A stretch of DNA of 64,000 bases from Nesterenkonia salmonea (lineage in GTDB: Bacteria; Actinomycetota; Actinomycetes; Actinomycetales; Micrococcaceae). Where the stretch lies: contig NZ_VAVZ01000005.1 in the NCBI RefSeq assembly GCF_005771525.1, forward strand, positions 1-64,000, read 5' to 3'. A program made the translations under genes and the position numbers. This document shows positions 27,330 to 36,738 of this stretch, piece by piece; position 1 is the stretch's first letter, and each line of letters opens with the position of its first letter. Below the pieces are notes generated by a model that worked only from the letters and a program-made list of their open reading frames with translations, was not told where the DNA came from and searched no databases.

Positions 27330-27690
27330 CACGGACCTTGATGGCGCCGAGAGCTCCCGGTTCTTCGGGCAGGACTTGACCGCCGTTGACCACAAGCGTC
27401 TGTCCGGGGAGGTAGCCGGCCTGTGGTGAAGCGAAGTACAGGGCTGCTCAACCAATGTCTTCGACCGAGCCCAGGCGCGCTTGCGGAATCGGGGCCGCCA
27501 TACCGTCCACCCAATCCTGCCCAAGATCCGCCAGCCCTTCAGTCATGAAGTTGCCGGGCAGCACGGCGTTGATCGTGACACCCCGTGGGGTCAGCTTTGT
27601 TGCCGAGGCGCGCACAAAGCCCAACTGGGCGGCCTTGCTCGCCCCCTCGTGCGCCCACTGGTGACATCGGTGATGTGGGTAGCGACCGGC
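27330..27690 (-). pseudogene. Decayed short-chain dehydrogenase/reductase (FabG-like) remnant
   Basis: The minus strand encodes the C-terminal half of an [24 protein letters not shown], then [24 protein letters not shown] and GQTLVVNGGQVLPE. Damage is evident: an in-frame TGA at 27448-27450 between GSVEDIG and AALYFAS; the catalytic Tyr of YxxxK replaced by Glu (codon at 27646-27648); a probable frameshift near 27660, upstream of which only [11 protein letters not shown] resembles the SDR core; and no N-terminal Rossmann half. The normal end is also lost, because the frame runs on into the opposing small gene. It is antisense and downstream of the protease pair. Confidence 0.82.
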
Positions 27691-27830
27691 AACTCCCCCA
27701 ATTCATGGACCGCCGACTGCGGCAATTCTAAACTCTGCCCTGCGGTCATCTCATGCGCAGCTGCTGGAGGAGTCTGAGACGCCGCAGCTCTGTGACGGCA
27801 TCTCAGCTGGGTAGTCGAGCCTCCATAGGC
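27691..27830. other. Non-coding remainder upstream of the SDR remnant
   Basis: 140 bases between the last recognisable SDR residues and the glpX stop. I find no supported reading frame, hairpin or repeat. It may be further eroded sequence of the SDR gene's missing N-terminal half, but no motif supports that. Confidence 0.4.
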
Positions 27831-28871
27831 TCACTTAGTGTAGGACTCCCATTTGCGGCGGCGGTGCTCGGCTTGGACAATCCGGACAGTGCCGGACCGA
27901 GCACGCATGACGATCGATTGAGTTGTCACCCGGTCTCCCTCATAGCGGACTCCACGCAGCAGGTCCCCATCGGTGATGCCTGTTGCTGCGAAGTAGCAAT
28001 TGTCCGACTTCACCAGATCATTGGTCGTGAGGACCTCGTCCACGTCGTGACCAGCGTCGAGGGCACGCTGCTTCTCTTCATCATCCTTGGGCGCCAGTCT
28101 GCCTTGGATAACTCCGCCGACGGCGCGAATGGCGCACGCCGTCACAATACCTTCAGGGGTACCACCAGTTCCCATCAGCACGTCAACACCAGTGCCTGGG
28201 CGAGCCGCGGCAATTCCCCCGGCCACGTCACCGTCCATGATGAAGCGGGTCCTGGCCCCAGCGCTGCGGATCTCCTCCACGAGCTTTGAGTGCCGAGGCC
28301 GGTCAAGCACGCATACGTTGAGCTGATCGACACTCTTTCCCGTGGCTTTCGCGATCAAATGCAGATTCTGTTTCACGGGCAGTCGCAGGTCGACCATATC
28401 GGCAGCCTCGGGCCCTGTCACGAGCTTGTCCATGTAGAACACGGCAGAAGGATCGAACATGGAACCGCGCTCAGCAACCGCCAACACAGCCAGGGCATTG
28501 TCATAGCCCAGGGCCGTCAGACGGGTGCCGTCGATGGGGTCCACAGCCACATCCGCTTCAGGACCGGTGCCGTTGCCGACATGTTCACCGTTGAACAGCA
28601 TGGGAGCTTCATCCTTCTCTCCCTCGCCGATGACCACCACCCCATTGAGATTGACGGTGTCCAAGAGCGAGCGCATCGCGTCAACTGCCGCCCCATCAGC
28701 ACCGTTCTTGTCACCTTTCCCCACCCAAGCGCCACCGGCGATAGCAGCGGCCTCGGTGACTCGCACCAGCTCCAGCGCCAGGTTACGGTCGGGCTCATCG
28801 TCCCCCACAGCGAGTCGCGGGCTCAGGTGAGAGTAGTCATCGTCCTGCTGGGCTTCAGTGTTTGCGGTCAC
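27831..28871 (-). CDS. glpX: Class II fructose-1,6-bisphosphatase
   Basis: Gluconeogenic phosphatase releasing phosphate from fructose-1,6-bisphosphate. 346 residues with [33 protein letters not shown] and VDPIDGTRL (metal-binding Asp/Glu) and [18 protein letters not shown] 28871 has GGAAGGTGG upstream and matches the family length; the same frame continues 150 codons further up but that part is the antisense of DUF4245. Mycobacteria have GlpX next to fum and a DUF4245 gene, as here. Confidence 0.96.
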   Translation of the reverse strand: MTANTEAQQDDDYSHLSPRLAVGDDEPDRNLALELVRVTEAAAIAGGAWVGKGDKNGADGAAVDAMRSLLDTVNLNGVVVIGEGEKDEAPMLFNGEHVGNGTGPEADVAVDPIDGTRLTALGYDNALAVLAVAERGSMFDPSAVFYMDKLVTGPEAADMVDLRLPVKQNLHLIAKATGKSVDQLNVCVLDRPRHSKLVEEIRSAGARTRFIMDGDVAGGIAAARPGTGVDVLMGTGGTPEGIVTACAIRAVGGVIQGRLAPKDDEEKQRALDAGHDVDEVLTTNDLVKSDNCYFAATGITDGDLLRGVRYEGDRVTTQSIVMRARSGTVRIVQAEHRRRKWESYTK

Positions 28872-28964
28872 TGTGGTCCACCTTCCGGATTTCAGAATGT
28901 GCCCGACGTCCATGTCTGGCTGAGGACCAGCATATCGGGTGCCCCTCGTCTCGCTAATGAGAGA

Positions 28965-29588
28965 ATGGTGAATGTGAATGATGAGCGCCCCGTACAGATC
29001 ACCCCTTCTCAGGCTCAGCGCCTGCGCACTCCCATGATGGGCATGATCATCACCATGGTCGTACTTTCCGGCATCTTGGCCGTTTTCTGGTTCCTCAACC
29101 CTGAGCCGGATGTGACATACAGCCGCGACGAGGACGTTCATGAGGCCGCTGCTTGGACGGATGATGTCACGGACTACTCCCCCATTGCCCCTGATGTGCC
29201 TGAAGGCTGGACGGCGAACTACGCACGGTGGGAAACCCGAACCGAGCAGGGTGTCGAAGTGTGGGAGGCCGGATACACCACGCCGGATGTCAATTTTCTG
29301 GGATTCGCGCAGACGGACCACGCCAATCCTGCGTGGGTTAACGCGGAGACAAACATGGCGCCTGCCACTGGTTCGATCACCGCAGATGGGATGACCCTGG
29401 AAACCCGTGAGGAGGGCGACCGCCGTTACTATGTGCTGGACGCTGAGGAAAACTCGATCGACGGGACCACAGTCGTGATCAGCACTGATACCCAGGACGC
29501 CGAGTTCCAGGATGGTTTGGACGCCATCCTCGACTCAATTGGTCGGGAGATCCCTGAGCACGACGACGCCGAGGAGAATGATGACTGA
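28965..29588 (+). CDS. DUF4245 family membrane-anchored protein
   Basis: 207 residues: short cytoplasmic start, one membrane segment (about residues 26-45, [20 protein letters not shown]) and an extracytoplasmic domain with [21 protein letters not shown], typical of DUF4245. The end is acidic. It is divergent from glpX and overlaps the carbonic anhydrase start, so both are co-transcribed. Function unknown; conserved pairing with glpX in actinobacteria. Confidence 0.82.
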   Translation: MVNVNDERPVQITPSQAQRLRTPMMGMIITMVVLSGILAVFWFLNPEPDVTYSRDEDVHEAAAWTDDVTDYSPIAPDVPEGWTANYARWETRTEQGVEVWEAGYTTPDVNFLGFAQTDHANPAWVNAETNMAPATGSITADGMTLETREEGDRRYYVLDAEENSIDGTTVVISTDTQDAEFQDGLDAILDSIGREIPEHDDAEENDD

Positions 29589-30207
29589 GCAGGCAGTAAA
29601 GCAGCCCACCCCAGCTGAGGCTTGGGAACTACTGAGGCAGGGCAACGTCCGCTTTGTCCAGGGAGACGTCCGCCACCCCAACCAGAATGCGGCCCGCCGC
29701 TCCTCATTGACGGAATCTCAGCATCCCATGGCCGCCATTTTCGGCTGCTCGGACTCTCGCTTGGCAGCCGAGATCATCTTTGATGTAGGACTAGGCGATG
29801 TCTTTGTGGTGCGAACTGCGGGTCAAGTCATTGACGATGCCGTCATGGGCTCTCTGGAGTTCAGCGTCGATGTTCTTAAAGTGCCCTTGATTGTGGTCCT
29901 GGGCCACGATTCATGTGGAGCTGTGTCGGCAACGCTGACGGCAGCAGAGACAGGGACCCTGCCCGCAGGCTACGTCCGCAACCTCGTCGAAAGAATCTTC
30001 CCTTCGGTGCTCAGCGCCCAGAAGGCCGGACACGCCACGGTCAACGATGCAGTGGAAGAACACGTCAAGCAGACTGCTCTTCGGATGGTTGACCATTCCC
30101 GCGTACTCCATGACGCCGTCGGAGCGGGGCGCACCGCCGTCATCGGAGTGACGTACCGGCTCGAAGAGGGCCGGGCCGATGTGGTCTCACAGGTAGGAGA
30201 CCTCTAG
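29581..30207 (+). CDS. Beta-class carbonic anhydrase
   Basis: Hydrates CO2 to bicarbonate, which the two bicarbonate-using carboxylases in this window (PurK and the biotin carboxylase) consume. 208 residues. Zinc ligands are in CSDSR (Cys, Asp-Arg dyad) and HDSCGA (His, Cys). ATG 29581 has GAGGAG about 4 nt upstream; the preceding in-frame ATG at 29578 is too close to it. The start overlaps the DUF4245 stop, indicating coupled translation. Confidence 0.93.
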   Translation: MTEQAVKQPTPAEAWELLRQGNVRFVQGDVRHPNQNAARRSSLTESQHPMAAIFGCSDSRLAAEIIFDVGLGDVFVVRTAGQVIDDAVMGSLEFSVDVLKVPLIVVLGHDSCGAVSATLTAAETGTLPAGYVRNLVERIFPSVLSAQKAGHATVNDAVEEHVKQTALRMVDHSRVLHDAVGAGRTAVIGVTYRLEEGRADVVSQVGDL

Positions 30208-30211
30208 ACCG

Positions 30212-30727
30212 GTGATGTCCTATATCGGCGAACTGCTTTCCTCCGGGGCTGCGGCGCCGGTGGTGGCAGGTATTCTTCTGCTCCTGGGCGGTCTCGTCTT
30301 CGGGGTTTGCGCAACAGCACTGGCTTACATTGACGTACAGCAGCACCGCCTGCCCAACCGGATTGTCTATCCTTGGGCCGGTTTCACCGCTGGGCTCCTC
30401 GTCCTGGTGACATTCCTTCTGGGCGACATCTCAGGATTGGGCCGCGCCCTGGCAGCTGGGGCGATCTGGGGGCTGCTGTTTTTCGGGGTGCGGATGTTAC
30501 ATCCGCCCTCAATTGGTATGGGTGATGTGAAACTGTCTGTGGTGCTTGGTCTCTACACCGGATTCCTGGGCTGGGACGTCTTCATCGTTGGAGTTGCGCT
30601 GTCATTCCTGCTCGGTGGGCTGGTCTCGATGTGGCTGTTGCTGACCAGGCGTGCGACGTCGTCGTCCCGGATTGCTTTTGGCCCGTTTCTCATCCTCGGC
30701 ACCGCAGCTGCCCTGGTGCTCAGCTGA
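30212..30727 (+). CDS. A24-family prepilin peptidase (short form)
   Basis: 171-residue aspartic membrane protease with about six hydrophobic segments. The two catalytic aspartates are in ALAYIDVQQHRLPNRIVYP and GMGDVKLSVVLG, the canonical A24 pair. It lacks the N-terminal methyltransferase domain, as is common in actinobacteria. It would process type IV pilin-like or Tad/Flp pilin precursors, none of which is encoded in this window. It starts at GTG 30212 or ATG 30215, four bases after the carbonic anhydrase stop, and overlaps convergent galE by 8 bp. Confidence 0.88.
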   Translation: MMSYIGELLSSGAAAPVVAGILLLLGGLVFGVCATALAYIDVQQHRLPNRIVYPWAGFTAGLLVLVTFLLGDISGLGRALAAGAIWGLLFFGVRMLHPPSIGMGDVKLSVVLGLYTGFLGWDVFIVGVALSFLLGGLVSMWLLLTRRATSSSRIAFGPFLILGTAAALVLS

Positions 30728-31670
30728 ATTGCTGAAGGGCGTTCCACGCATCGGCGACCATCTCACGAATGTCCCGCTGCGGACGCCACCCGAGTTCTTC
30801 AGCGGCACGATCTCCTGAAGCGACGAGTACAGCCGGGTCACCGGCCCGCCGCGGAGATTCCGCTGCTGGGACCTCACGACCGGTAATCTCGCGGACTGCA
30901 TCGATGATCTCCCGAACAGAGGTTCCGGTTCCGGTACCCAAGTTGTACACCGCATGCTTGCCTGCCGTGGCGGTGCGTACTGCTCGAACATGAGCGTCTG
31001 CGAGATCCACCACATGGATGTAATCCCGGATCGCAGTGCCGTCCCTCGTGGGATAGTCCGTGCCGAATATTTTTACCTCCGTGCTCTCACCGAGTGCCAC
31101 ACGAAGAATGTTCGGGATGAGATGCGTCTCGGGGTCATGGCGTTCTCTGAGGGCACCCGAAGCACCCGCCACATTGAAGTACCGCAGACTCACTGCGGCG
31201 AGCCCGTGGGCGTGGGCCTCTGCGGTGAGCATATGGTCGATCGCCAGTTTCGACGCACCATAGGGGTTAGTGGGCCGCGGCGGAAGGTCCTCAGTGATCT
31301 TATCCACTCCGGGCTCGCCGTAAACCGCAGCAGTGGATGAGAACACCATCCGTGGCACACCTGCTGCACGCATGGCATCTAGCAGCCGCAACGAGGCCAC
31401 GATGTTCCCGTGCCAGTACCGTTCCGGATGTTCGACGGATTCACCCACAAGGGACTTCGCTGCTAGGTGCACCACACCGTCAAAGGTGGAGTCCAGCACT
31501 TCACCGGCGTCGCTGATGTCCCCCTCATGCCACACCGCTCCCGTAAGTTCCAGATCCCCATGGCCGGTGGTGAGATTGTCCAGAATCTCAACGGAGTGCC
31601 CGTCGTTCAGAAGCTGTTGGGCCACTACTGCACCGATATATCCGGCGCCGCCGGTTACAAGAAGTTTCAC
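30720..31670 (-). CDS. galE: UDP-glucose 4-epimerase
   Basis: Interconverts UDP-glucose and UDP-galactose for sugar use and wall galactan. 316 residues of the extended SDR type: VTGGAGYIGAVVAQQL NAD-binding motif, the YGASK catalytic Tyr-Lys pair, and RDYIHVVDLADAHV. The GTG start at 31670 has no Shine-Dalgarno; TAGGGT (31678-31683) puts it at +2, so it is probably leaderless. Divergent from the NUDIX gene. Confidence 0.95.
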   Translation of the reverse strand: MKLLVTGGAGYIGAVVAQQLLNDGHSVEILDNLTTGHGDLELTGAVWHEGDISDAGEVLDSTFDGVVHLAAKSLVGESVEHPERYWHGNIVASLRLLDAMRAAGVPRMVFSSTAAVYGEPGVDKITEDLPPRPTNPYGASKLAIDHMLTAEAHAHGLAAVSLRYFNVAGASGALRERHDPETHLIPNILRVALGESTEVKIFGTDYPTRDGTAIRDYIHVVDLADAHVRAVRTATAGKHAVYNLGTGTGTSVREIIDAVREITGREVPAAESPRRAGDPAVLVASGDRAAEELGWRPQRDIREMVADAWNALQQFS

Positions 31671-31705
31671 GAGTCATACCCTACTGCGCCGGTAAGGTGG
31701 ATTTC

Positions 31706-32200
31706 ATGCCAACTCCGGAGTACATCAAGGACCTGCGCCAAGATATTGGGCACAAAGAACTTCTGCTGCCAGCAGTGACAGCGGTCGTGATTCGGCACGT
31801 TGACAACAACTCCAATCAGCTGCCCGCCCCGGAAGTCCTCCTGGTCAAACGTGTTGACAATGGGGACTGGGGTGTCACCTCAGGGATTATGGAGCCCGGA
31901 GAAGGGCCAGCGTCAGCCGCAGTTCGTGAAGTCGCAGAGGAAGCAGGCGTCGTCGCCCGTCCCGTCCGTGTGGCGAGTGTGGCAGACCACGGATTAGTGG
32001 TGTACCCGAACGGAGATCGATGCCGATTCACTGATATTTGCTTTGAGATGGAATACGTCTCAGGCTCCCCACATGTAGCCGACGACGAATCTACCCATGC
32101 GGGTTGGTTTTCCACTGAGGCGCTGCCTGAGCCGTTCACCCACCAGCACAGAGAGCGGATCCTCGCGGCACTGAATTCTGGTGCCCCGGCGACTTTTTGA
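31706..32200 (+). CDS. NUDIX hydrolase
   Basis: 164-residue pyrophosphohydrolase. The complete Nudix box is visible (GIMEPGEGPASAAVREVAEE, then AGV), with the metal-binding REVAEE. The fold also has the N-terminal PAVTAVVIRHV strand and a C-terminal AGWFSTEALPEP. ATG 31706 has AAGGTGG 5 nt upstream and is preferred to GTG 31697, which lies inside that site. The substrate is not predictable. It stops 3 nt before the convergent CitE-like stop. Confidence 0.9.
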   Translation: MPTPEYIKDLRQDIGHKELLLPAVTAVVIRHVDNNSNQLPAPEVLLVKRVDNGDWGVTSGIMEPGEGPASAAVREVAEEAGVVARPVRVASVADHGLVVYPNGDRCRFTDICFEMEYVSGSPHVADDESTHAGWFSTEALPEPFTHQHRERILAALNSGAPATF

Positions 32201-32203
32201 TTC

Positions 32204-33058
32204 CTAGTCGCTGAGCGCGCGCCGGGCGATCCGTTCCGCGTGGCGAAGCAAGGGGGCATCGATCATGCCCCCACGGAACTGGAACGCACCACCGTGCTGC
32301 TCAGCCTCTTTGAGGAGGGCATGGGCGTATTCGGCCTCTTCCTCGGTGGGGAGGAAAGCCTGGCGGATTGCGGAAACCTGGCTAGGATGGATACAAGCTT
32401 TCGCTGCAAACCCACTTCCCACGGCGTCGGCGGCTTCGGCGGAGAGTCCGGAAGTGTTGCCGATGTCGGCGTAGATCGAATCCACCGCTGCCTTGCCGCG
32501 GGACGCTGCTGCGAGAAGGACGGTGCTGCGGACATGACGGGCAATGTCCCTGTAGGTACCATCAGCATGCCGGGACGAGGTACCTCCAAGTGAGACCATC
32601 AGATCCTCCGCTCCCCACATGATGGCGGAGGTGGCGGGATGGTCAACGATCTCGTATGCGGCGGCAGCTCCCGCCGCTGTCTCACACAGCGCAATGATCT
32701 GGGAGTGCGGGAACTTGGTGTGAACGGCTTGGATATGCTCAGCACTCTCGGTCTTCGCAACCATGACATACGCCGGTGTGAAATCGGACAGCGTCTGCGC
32801 ATCAGCAGCAAAGTGTGGCGTTCCGACCGGGTTAATCCGCACCACGGTCCTGGACGCCAGCTCAGAGTCGATTTTGCGGAAATGCTCGGCGATACTCTGG
32901 CGTGCCAGATCTTTGTCCTCTGGAGCCACAGCATCTTCAAGGTCCAGGATCACAGCATCGGAGCGTTCGATGGCTTTGGCGAAGCGATCGGGCCGGTCAG
33001 CCGGGCAGAACAGCAGCGCCGGACCTAGGGCGAAGGTAATGTGATCACTTCTGTTCAT
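32204..33058 (-). CDS. HpcH/HpaI-CitE family CoA-ester lyase (HMG-CoA/citramalyl-CoA lyase type)
   Basis: 284-residue TIM-barrel lyase: LLFCPADRPDRFAKAIERSDAVILDLEDAV (metal-ligand Glu/Asp), VRINPVGT, CETAAGAAAAYEI and KACIHPSQV. Last gene of a five-gene leucine-type operon. In mycobacteria the equivalent gene (Rv2498c) is reported as a lyase acting in both leucine and itaconate catabolism, so this protein probably cleaves 3-hydroxy-3-methylglutaryl-CoA to acetoacetate and acetyl-CoA; assignment rests on operon order. It overlaps the MaoC stop by 14 nt. Confidence 0.85.
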   Translation of the reverse strand: MNRSDHITFALGPALLFCPADRPDRFAKAIERSDAVILDLEDAVAPEDKDLARQSIAEHFRKIDSELASRTVVRINPVGTPHFAADAQTLSDFTPAYVMVAKTESAEHIQAVHTKFPHSQIIALCETAAGAAAAYEIVDHPATSAIMWGAEDLMVSLGGTSSRHADGTYRDIARHVRSTVLLAAASRGKAAVDSIYADIGNTSGLSAEAADAVGSGFAAKACIHPSQVSAIRQAFLPTEEEAEYAHALLKEAEQHGGAFQFRGGMIDAPLLRHAERIARRALSD

Positions 33059-33524
33059 GGTGCTCCTTCATCCATATCATCACCTTGCGCGTGCACTCGG
33101 CCACCACAGTCCCGTCCTGATTGCGGCCTGTATGTCTGATGCTGACAATACCCTGGCCTGGGCGCGAGCTTGAGGCACGCTTGCTGAGGATTTCGGACTC
33201 GGAGTAGAGCGTGTCTCCAGGGTAGAGCGGGTGGGGGAAGTTCACCTCTTCGAATCCCAGATTGGCCACGATAGTGCCCTGGGTCAGTTGCGCAACTGAT
33301 GCCCCGACCAGAGTGGCCAATGTGAACATAGAGTTCACCAGCGGTCGGCCGAATGGCTGCCGAGCCGACCAGTGAGCGTCGAGATGCAAGGCCTGGGTGT
33401 TCATCGTCAGCGTGGTGAAGAAGACGTTGTCTGCCTCGGTCACGGTGCGCCCCGGTGCATGTTTGAAGACGGTGCCGACCTCGATCTCCTCGAAGTACAG
33501 ACCTCGTTGCTGGACTGTGCTCAT
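33045..33524 (-). CDS. MaoC-family enoyl-CoA hydratase
   Basis: 159-residue hot-dog hydratase. Family features are RGLYFEEIEVGTVFKHAPGRTVTEADN, with HLDAHWS and RPLVNSMFTLATLVG further on. In the leucine pathway it would hydrate 3-methylglutaconyl-CoA, replacing the crotonase-type enzyme of proteobacteria. It sits between acyl-CoA dehydrogenase (1 nt upstream) and the CitE-like lyase (14-nt overlap), the same order as mycobacterial Rv2500c-Rv2498c. Confidence 0.87.
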   Translation of the reverse strand: MSTVQQRGLYFEEIEVGTVFKHAPGRTVTEADNVFFTTLTMNTQALHLDAHWSARQPFGRPLVNSMFTLATLVGASVAQLTQGTIVANLGFEEVNFPHPLYPGDTLYSESEILSKRASSSRPGQGIVSIRHTGRNQDGTVVAECTRKVMIWMKEHHEQK

Positions 33525-33525
33525 A

Positions 33526-34689
33526 TCAGGACAGTCCCAGTGATCGAGCGATGAGCATCAACTGCACTTCAGTCGTGCCCTCACCGACTTCAAGGATCTT
33601 AGAGTCTCGGTAGTGCCGGGCCACTGTGTATTCATTGATGAAACCGTAGCCGCCGAAGATTTGGGTCGCGTCACGTGCGTTGTCCATAGCAGCTTCACCC
33701 GCTACGAGCTTCGCGATGGATGCTTCGGTTTTGAAAGGCTTTCCCGCTGCCATCAGGTGGGCAGCCTCGTAGTAGGCGAGCCGCGCGGAATGTGCCCGGG
33801 CCTGCATTCTGGCGATCTTGAAGGAAATGCCTTGATAGGCGCTGATGGGTGAGCCGAAGGTCTTGCGCTCATTGGCATAGCGAACGGCTTGGTCCACGCA
33901 GCCTTGGGCCGCGCCGGTCGCCAGGGCTGCAATGGCGATTCGCCCCTCATCCAGGATGCCCAGAAAGTTGGCGTAACCCCGGCCGCGTTGTCCCAAGAGA
34001 TGGTCTTCCGGGACCCGGCAGTCTGTGAAGGACAGTGGATGCGTGTCTGAGGCGTTCCACCCGACTTTGTCGTAACCGGAGCCCACGGTGAATCCCGGGG
34101 TCCCGGCGGGCACAATAATGGTGGAGATCTCTTTCTTAGTTGTGCCGTCACTGGCCTCAGAAGTACCCGTAACGGCAGTGACCGTGACCAGTGAGGTGAT
34201 GTCCGTGCCCGAGTTCGTGATGAATTCTTTAGTTCCGTCGATCACCCATTGCCCACCCTCCAATCTGCCAGAGGTCCTTGTGCCCGAGGCGTCCGAACCG
34301 GCATCAGACTCGGTGAGGCCGAATCCGGCCAACCGTTTGCCGCTCAGGAGATCGGGCAACCACTTCTGCTTCTGCTCCTCCGAGCCGTATCTGAAGATGG
34401 GCATAGCCCCAAGCCCGACTCCAGCCTCGAGAGTGATGGCCACGGACTGGTCGACTTTCGCAATCTCTTCAAGTGCCAGGCAGAAAGCGAGGTAGTCCCC
34501 ACCTTCTCCCCCGTGCTCTTCCGGGAAGGGAATCCCGAAAAGACCCATGCTGCCCATCTGCGCAACCACATCGTAGGGAAAGCTGTGCTCAGCGTCGTGT
34601 TTGGCTGATACCGGCGCAATGACCTGTTCTGCAAAATCTCGCACTGATTCGGCGAGCGCCTGGTGCTCTTCAGAAAGCAGCTGTGTCAT
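33526..34689 (-). CDS. Acyl-CoA dehydrogenase (isovaleryl-CoA type)
   Basis: 387-residue flavoenzyme. GFGLTESDAGSDASG is the flavin/substrate motif; EKV-like and GYGFINEYTVARHYRDSKILEVGEGTTEV contain the C-terminal flavin and catalytic region (Glu of GEGT). Operon context with a methylcrotonyl-type carboxylase indicates isovaleryl-CoA or a related branched acyl-CoA as substrate (FadE19-like). The ATG overlaps the carboxylase alpha-subunit stop by 4 nt. Confidence 0.92.
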   Translation of the reverse strand: MTQLLSEEHQALAESVRDFAEQVIAPVSAKHDAEHSFPYDVVAQMGSMGLFGIPFPEEHGGEGGDYLAFCLALEEIAKVDQSVAITLEAGVGLGAMPIFRYGSEEQKQKWLPDLLSGKRLAGFGLTESDAGSDASGTRTSGRLEGGQWVIDGTKEFITNSGTDITSLVTVTAVTGTSEASDGTTKKEISTIIVPAGTPGFTVGSGYDKVGWNASDTHPLSFTDCRVPEDHLLGQRGRGYANFLGILDEGRIAIAALATGAAQGCVDQAVRYANERKTFGSPISAYQGISFKIARMQARAHSARLAYYEAAHLMAAGKPFKTEASIAKLVAGEAAMDNARDATQIFGGYGFINEYTVARHYRDSKILEVGEGTTEVQLMLIARSLGLS

Positions 34690-36728
34690 AACTGGTCCTT
34701 ACTGTCGTCGGGATTCTCCGCTGATGTCATCATCGCTTCAGCTTCCACCGCGGCCAGAACCTGCCCAAGCGACACATGGTCCCCCACTGCCACCTGGATG
34801 CGGGCGGTGCCATCGGTGGGCGCGTTGAGTCGGTGCTCCATTTTCATAGCCTCGATGGTCACGAGCATCTGACCCGCACTCACCTCATGTCCGGAATCAG
34901 GGCCAATGGCAACAACGGTGCCGGGCATCGGTGCGATGACCTCGGGCTTGGCTTCCGCCAGCTCCGCCTCAATCTCGGCGAGTTGCCGGTGAGTCTGAGC
35001 CTCCTGATCCAGCACTGTCAGCTGTGCAGTGAGAGCTCCGGCGGTGACCCACACGTGGCGGCCCTGGCGTGTGTGATTGCCTGCGCTGAGGTGAACTTCA
35101 AAGCTGGCCTCAGGGGTGCGCAGCAGGTAGCCGCCAGAATTTCTGTTGGGCCGCAGGGTGGATTGACCGTCAATGACGACGTCGAAGGACTCACCGGTGT
35201 AGCCGGGCCGCTCCCAGATGACGTGGAATGCTGGATGGTGGGGAGTGCTGTGCCGCCATCCGTCTCGTCGCCATCCGGCAGGACCAACAGCATGAGTTTC
35301 CAGCACGTCAACACCATCCAGCTGCGCGGCGAACAGTGCGGCGGCCATGGCATGGGATTGGGTCGGGACGGGGAACTTCAGCTCCGGCAGTTTGCGCTCG
35401 ATCATGGTGGTATCCATACGTCCAGCTTGGACGTCAGGGTCCGCAGTCAGCTGCTGGAGGTACGCGGTGTTTGTGGTCAGTCCGTGGACGACTGTTTCCC
35501 CCAGCGCCTGGTGCAGCCGGGCCAGTGCCTGTTCTCGATCGGCGCCGGTGGCGATGATTTTGGCCAACATGGGGTCGTAGTCTGTTCCAACTACGAGTCC
35601 GTCCGCCATCCCGGAGTCAACTCGGATTCCTGTCCCTGCGGGTTCACAGAGTCGGAGAATGGTTCCGGTGCTGGGCATGAATCCAGACTCGGGGTCCTCG
35701 GCGTAGATCCGCGCTTCAATGGAATGCCCGGTGAAGGTGACGTCGTCTTGCTTGATGCCCAGCGGTTCTCCAGCAGCAATGCGAAGTTGCTGCTCGACGA
35801 TGTCGATGCCGGTGACCTGCTCGGTGACCGGGTGCTCCACCTGCAGACGGGTATTCATCTCCATAAAGTGGAAGGTGTTAGGACTCTCATCGGAGACAAG
35901 GAATTCGACAGTGCCGACGCCGAGGTACTGCACACTCCGAGCAGTGTCGATGGCTGCTTGACCGATGCGCTCTCGGGTGGCCTCATCCAGCAGAGCAGAG
36001 GGAGCCTCTTCTATGATCTTTTGGTGTCGGCGCTGCAGGGAACATTCACGTTCGCCCAAATGGATGATGTTGCCATGACCATCAGCGAGCACCTGGACTT
36101 CAATATGCCGGGGGGAGCGAATCAGCTGCTCGATCAGGAGCGTGTCGTCGCCGAAACTGGCTGCTGCCACACGGCGGGCAGCGGCCAGGCCCTGGGCGAG
36201 CTCCTCGGATTTCTCCACCACATGCATTCCCTTGCCGCCACCGCCTGCTGATGGTTTGATCAATACTGGGAAGCTCATCTGGCTGGCCGCCTCGATCAGC
36301 TGCTCATCGGTGAGATCGGGTTCGCTAATGCCTTCCACCAAAGGAACCCCGGCCTGAGCCACATGGTTTTTCGAGCGGATTTTGTCGCCCATGACCTCTA
36401 GAGCGTGCTCTCGTGGTCCGATGAAAGTGATTCCGGCGGTTGCGCAGGCTCGAGCGAATGTGACGTTCTCCGCGAGGAATCCGTATCCGGGGTGAATAGC
36501 TTCCGCGCCCGCCTGTTGTGCTGCAGTGATCACAGCCTCGATGTTGAGATAGGACTCGGTCGCCGGTGCTGGGCCCACACGTATCGCAGAGTCAGCCATT
36601 GCCACGTGTTGCGCGACCGCATCAGCCTCTGAGTAGATGGCAACCGATGAGATACCCAACCTGTGAAGGGTCCTGATGATTCGGCAGGCTATCTCACCAC
36701 GGTTGGCGACAAGGACTGTGCTGAACAT
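34686..36728 (-). CDS. Acyl-CoA carboxylase biotin carboxylase/BCCP subunit (methylcrotonyl type)
   Basis: 680 residues: biotin carboxylase ATP-grasp domain (about 1-450; PSAGGGGKGMHVV, ECSLQRRHQKIIEEAPS, EMNTRLQVEHPVTE), a BT-type linker region (about 480-600) and a C-terminal biotinyl domain with EAMKMEH (biotinyl Lys629). It carboxylates biotin and passes CO2 to the carboxyltransferase encoded 10 nt upstream. The neighbours identify it as the 3-methylcrotonyl-CoA carboxylase alpha subunit (AccA1-like). It depends on biotin, whose importer is encoded at 57-59 kb. Confidence 0.94.
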   Translation of the reverse strand: MFSTVLVANRGEIACRIIRTLHRLGISSVAIYSEADAVAQHVAMADSAIRVGPAPATESYLNIEAVITAAQQAGAEAIHPGYGFLAENVTFARACATAGITFIGPREHALEVMGDKIRSKNHVAQAGVPLVEGISEPDLTDEQLIEAASQMSFPVLIKPSAGGGGKGMHVVEKSEELAQGLAAARRVAAASFGDDTLLIEQLIRSPRHIEVQVLADGHGNIIHLGERECSLQRRHQKIIEEAPSALLDEATRERIGQAAIDTARSVQYLGVGTVEFLVSDESPNTFHFMEMNTRLQVEHPVTEQVTGIDIVEQQLRIAAGEPLGIKQDDVTFTGHSIEARIYAEDPESGFMPSTGTILRLCEPAGTGIRVDSGMADGLVVGTDYDPMLAKIIATGADREQALARLHQALGETVVHGLTTNTAYLQQLTADPDVQAGRMDTTMIERKLPELKFPVPTQSHAMAAALFAAQLDGVDVLETHAVGPAGWRRDGWRHSTPHHPAFHVIWERPGYTGESFDVVIDGQSTLRPNRNSGGYLLRTPEASFEVHLSAGNHTRQGRHVWVTAGALTAQLTVLDQEAQTHRQLAEIEAELAEAKPEVIAPMPGTVVAIGPDSGHEVSAGQMLVTIEAMKMEHRLNAPTDGTARIQVAVGDHVSLGQVLAAVEAEAMMTSAENPDDSKDQL

Positions 36729-36738
36729 GAAGAGCCCC

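Noticed and set aside
28872-29321. 150-codon N-terminal extension of glpX
   Set aside because: It is antisense to the DUF4245 gene, and GTG 28871 has a good ribosome site and matches family length.
34776-36251. 491-codon open frame on the plus strand inside the biotin carboxylase gene
   Set aside because: It is antisense to conserved carboxylase motifs, has no recognisable domain and no ribosome site. Long antisense frames are expected from codon bias here.
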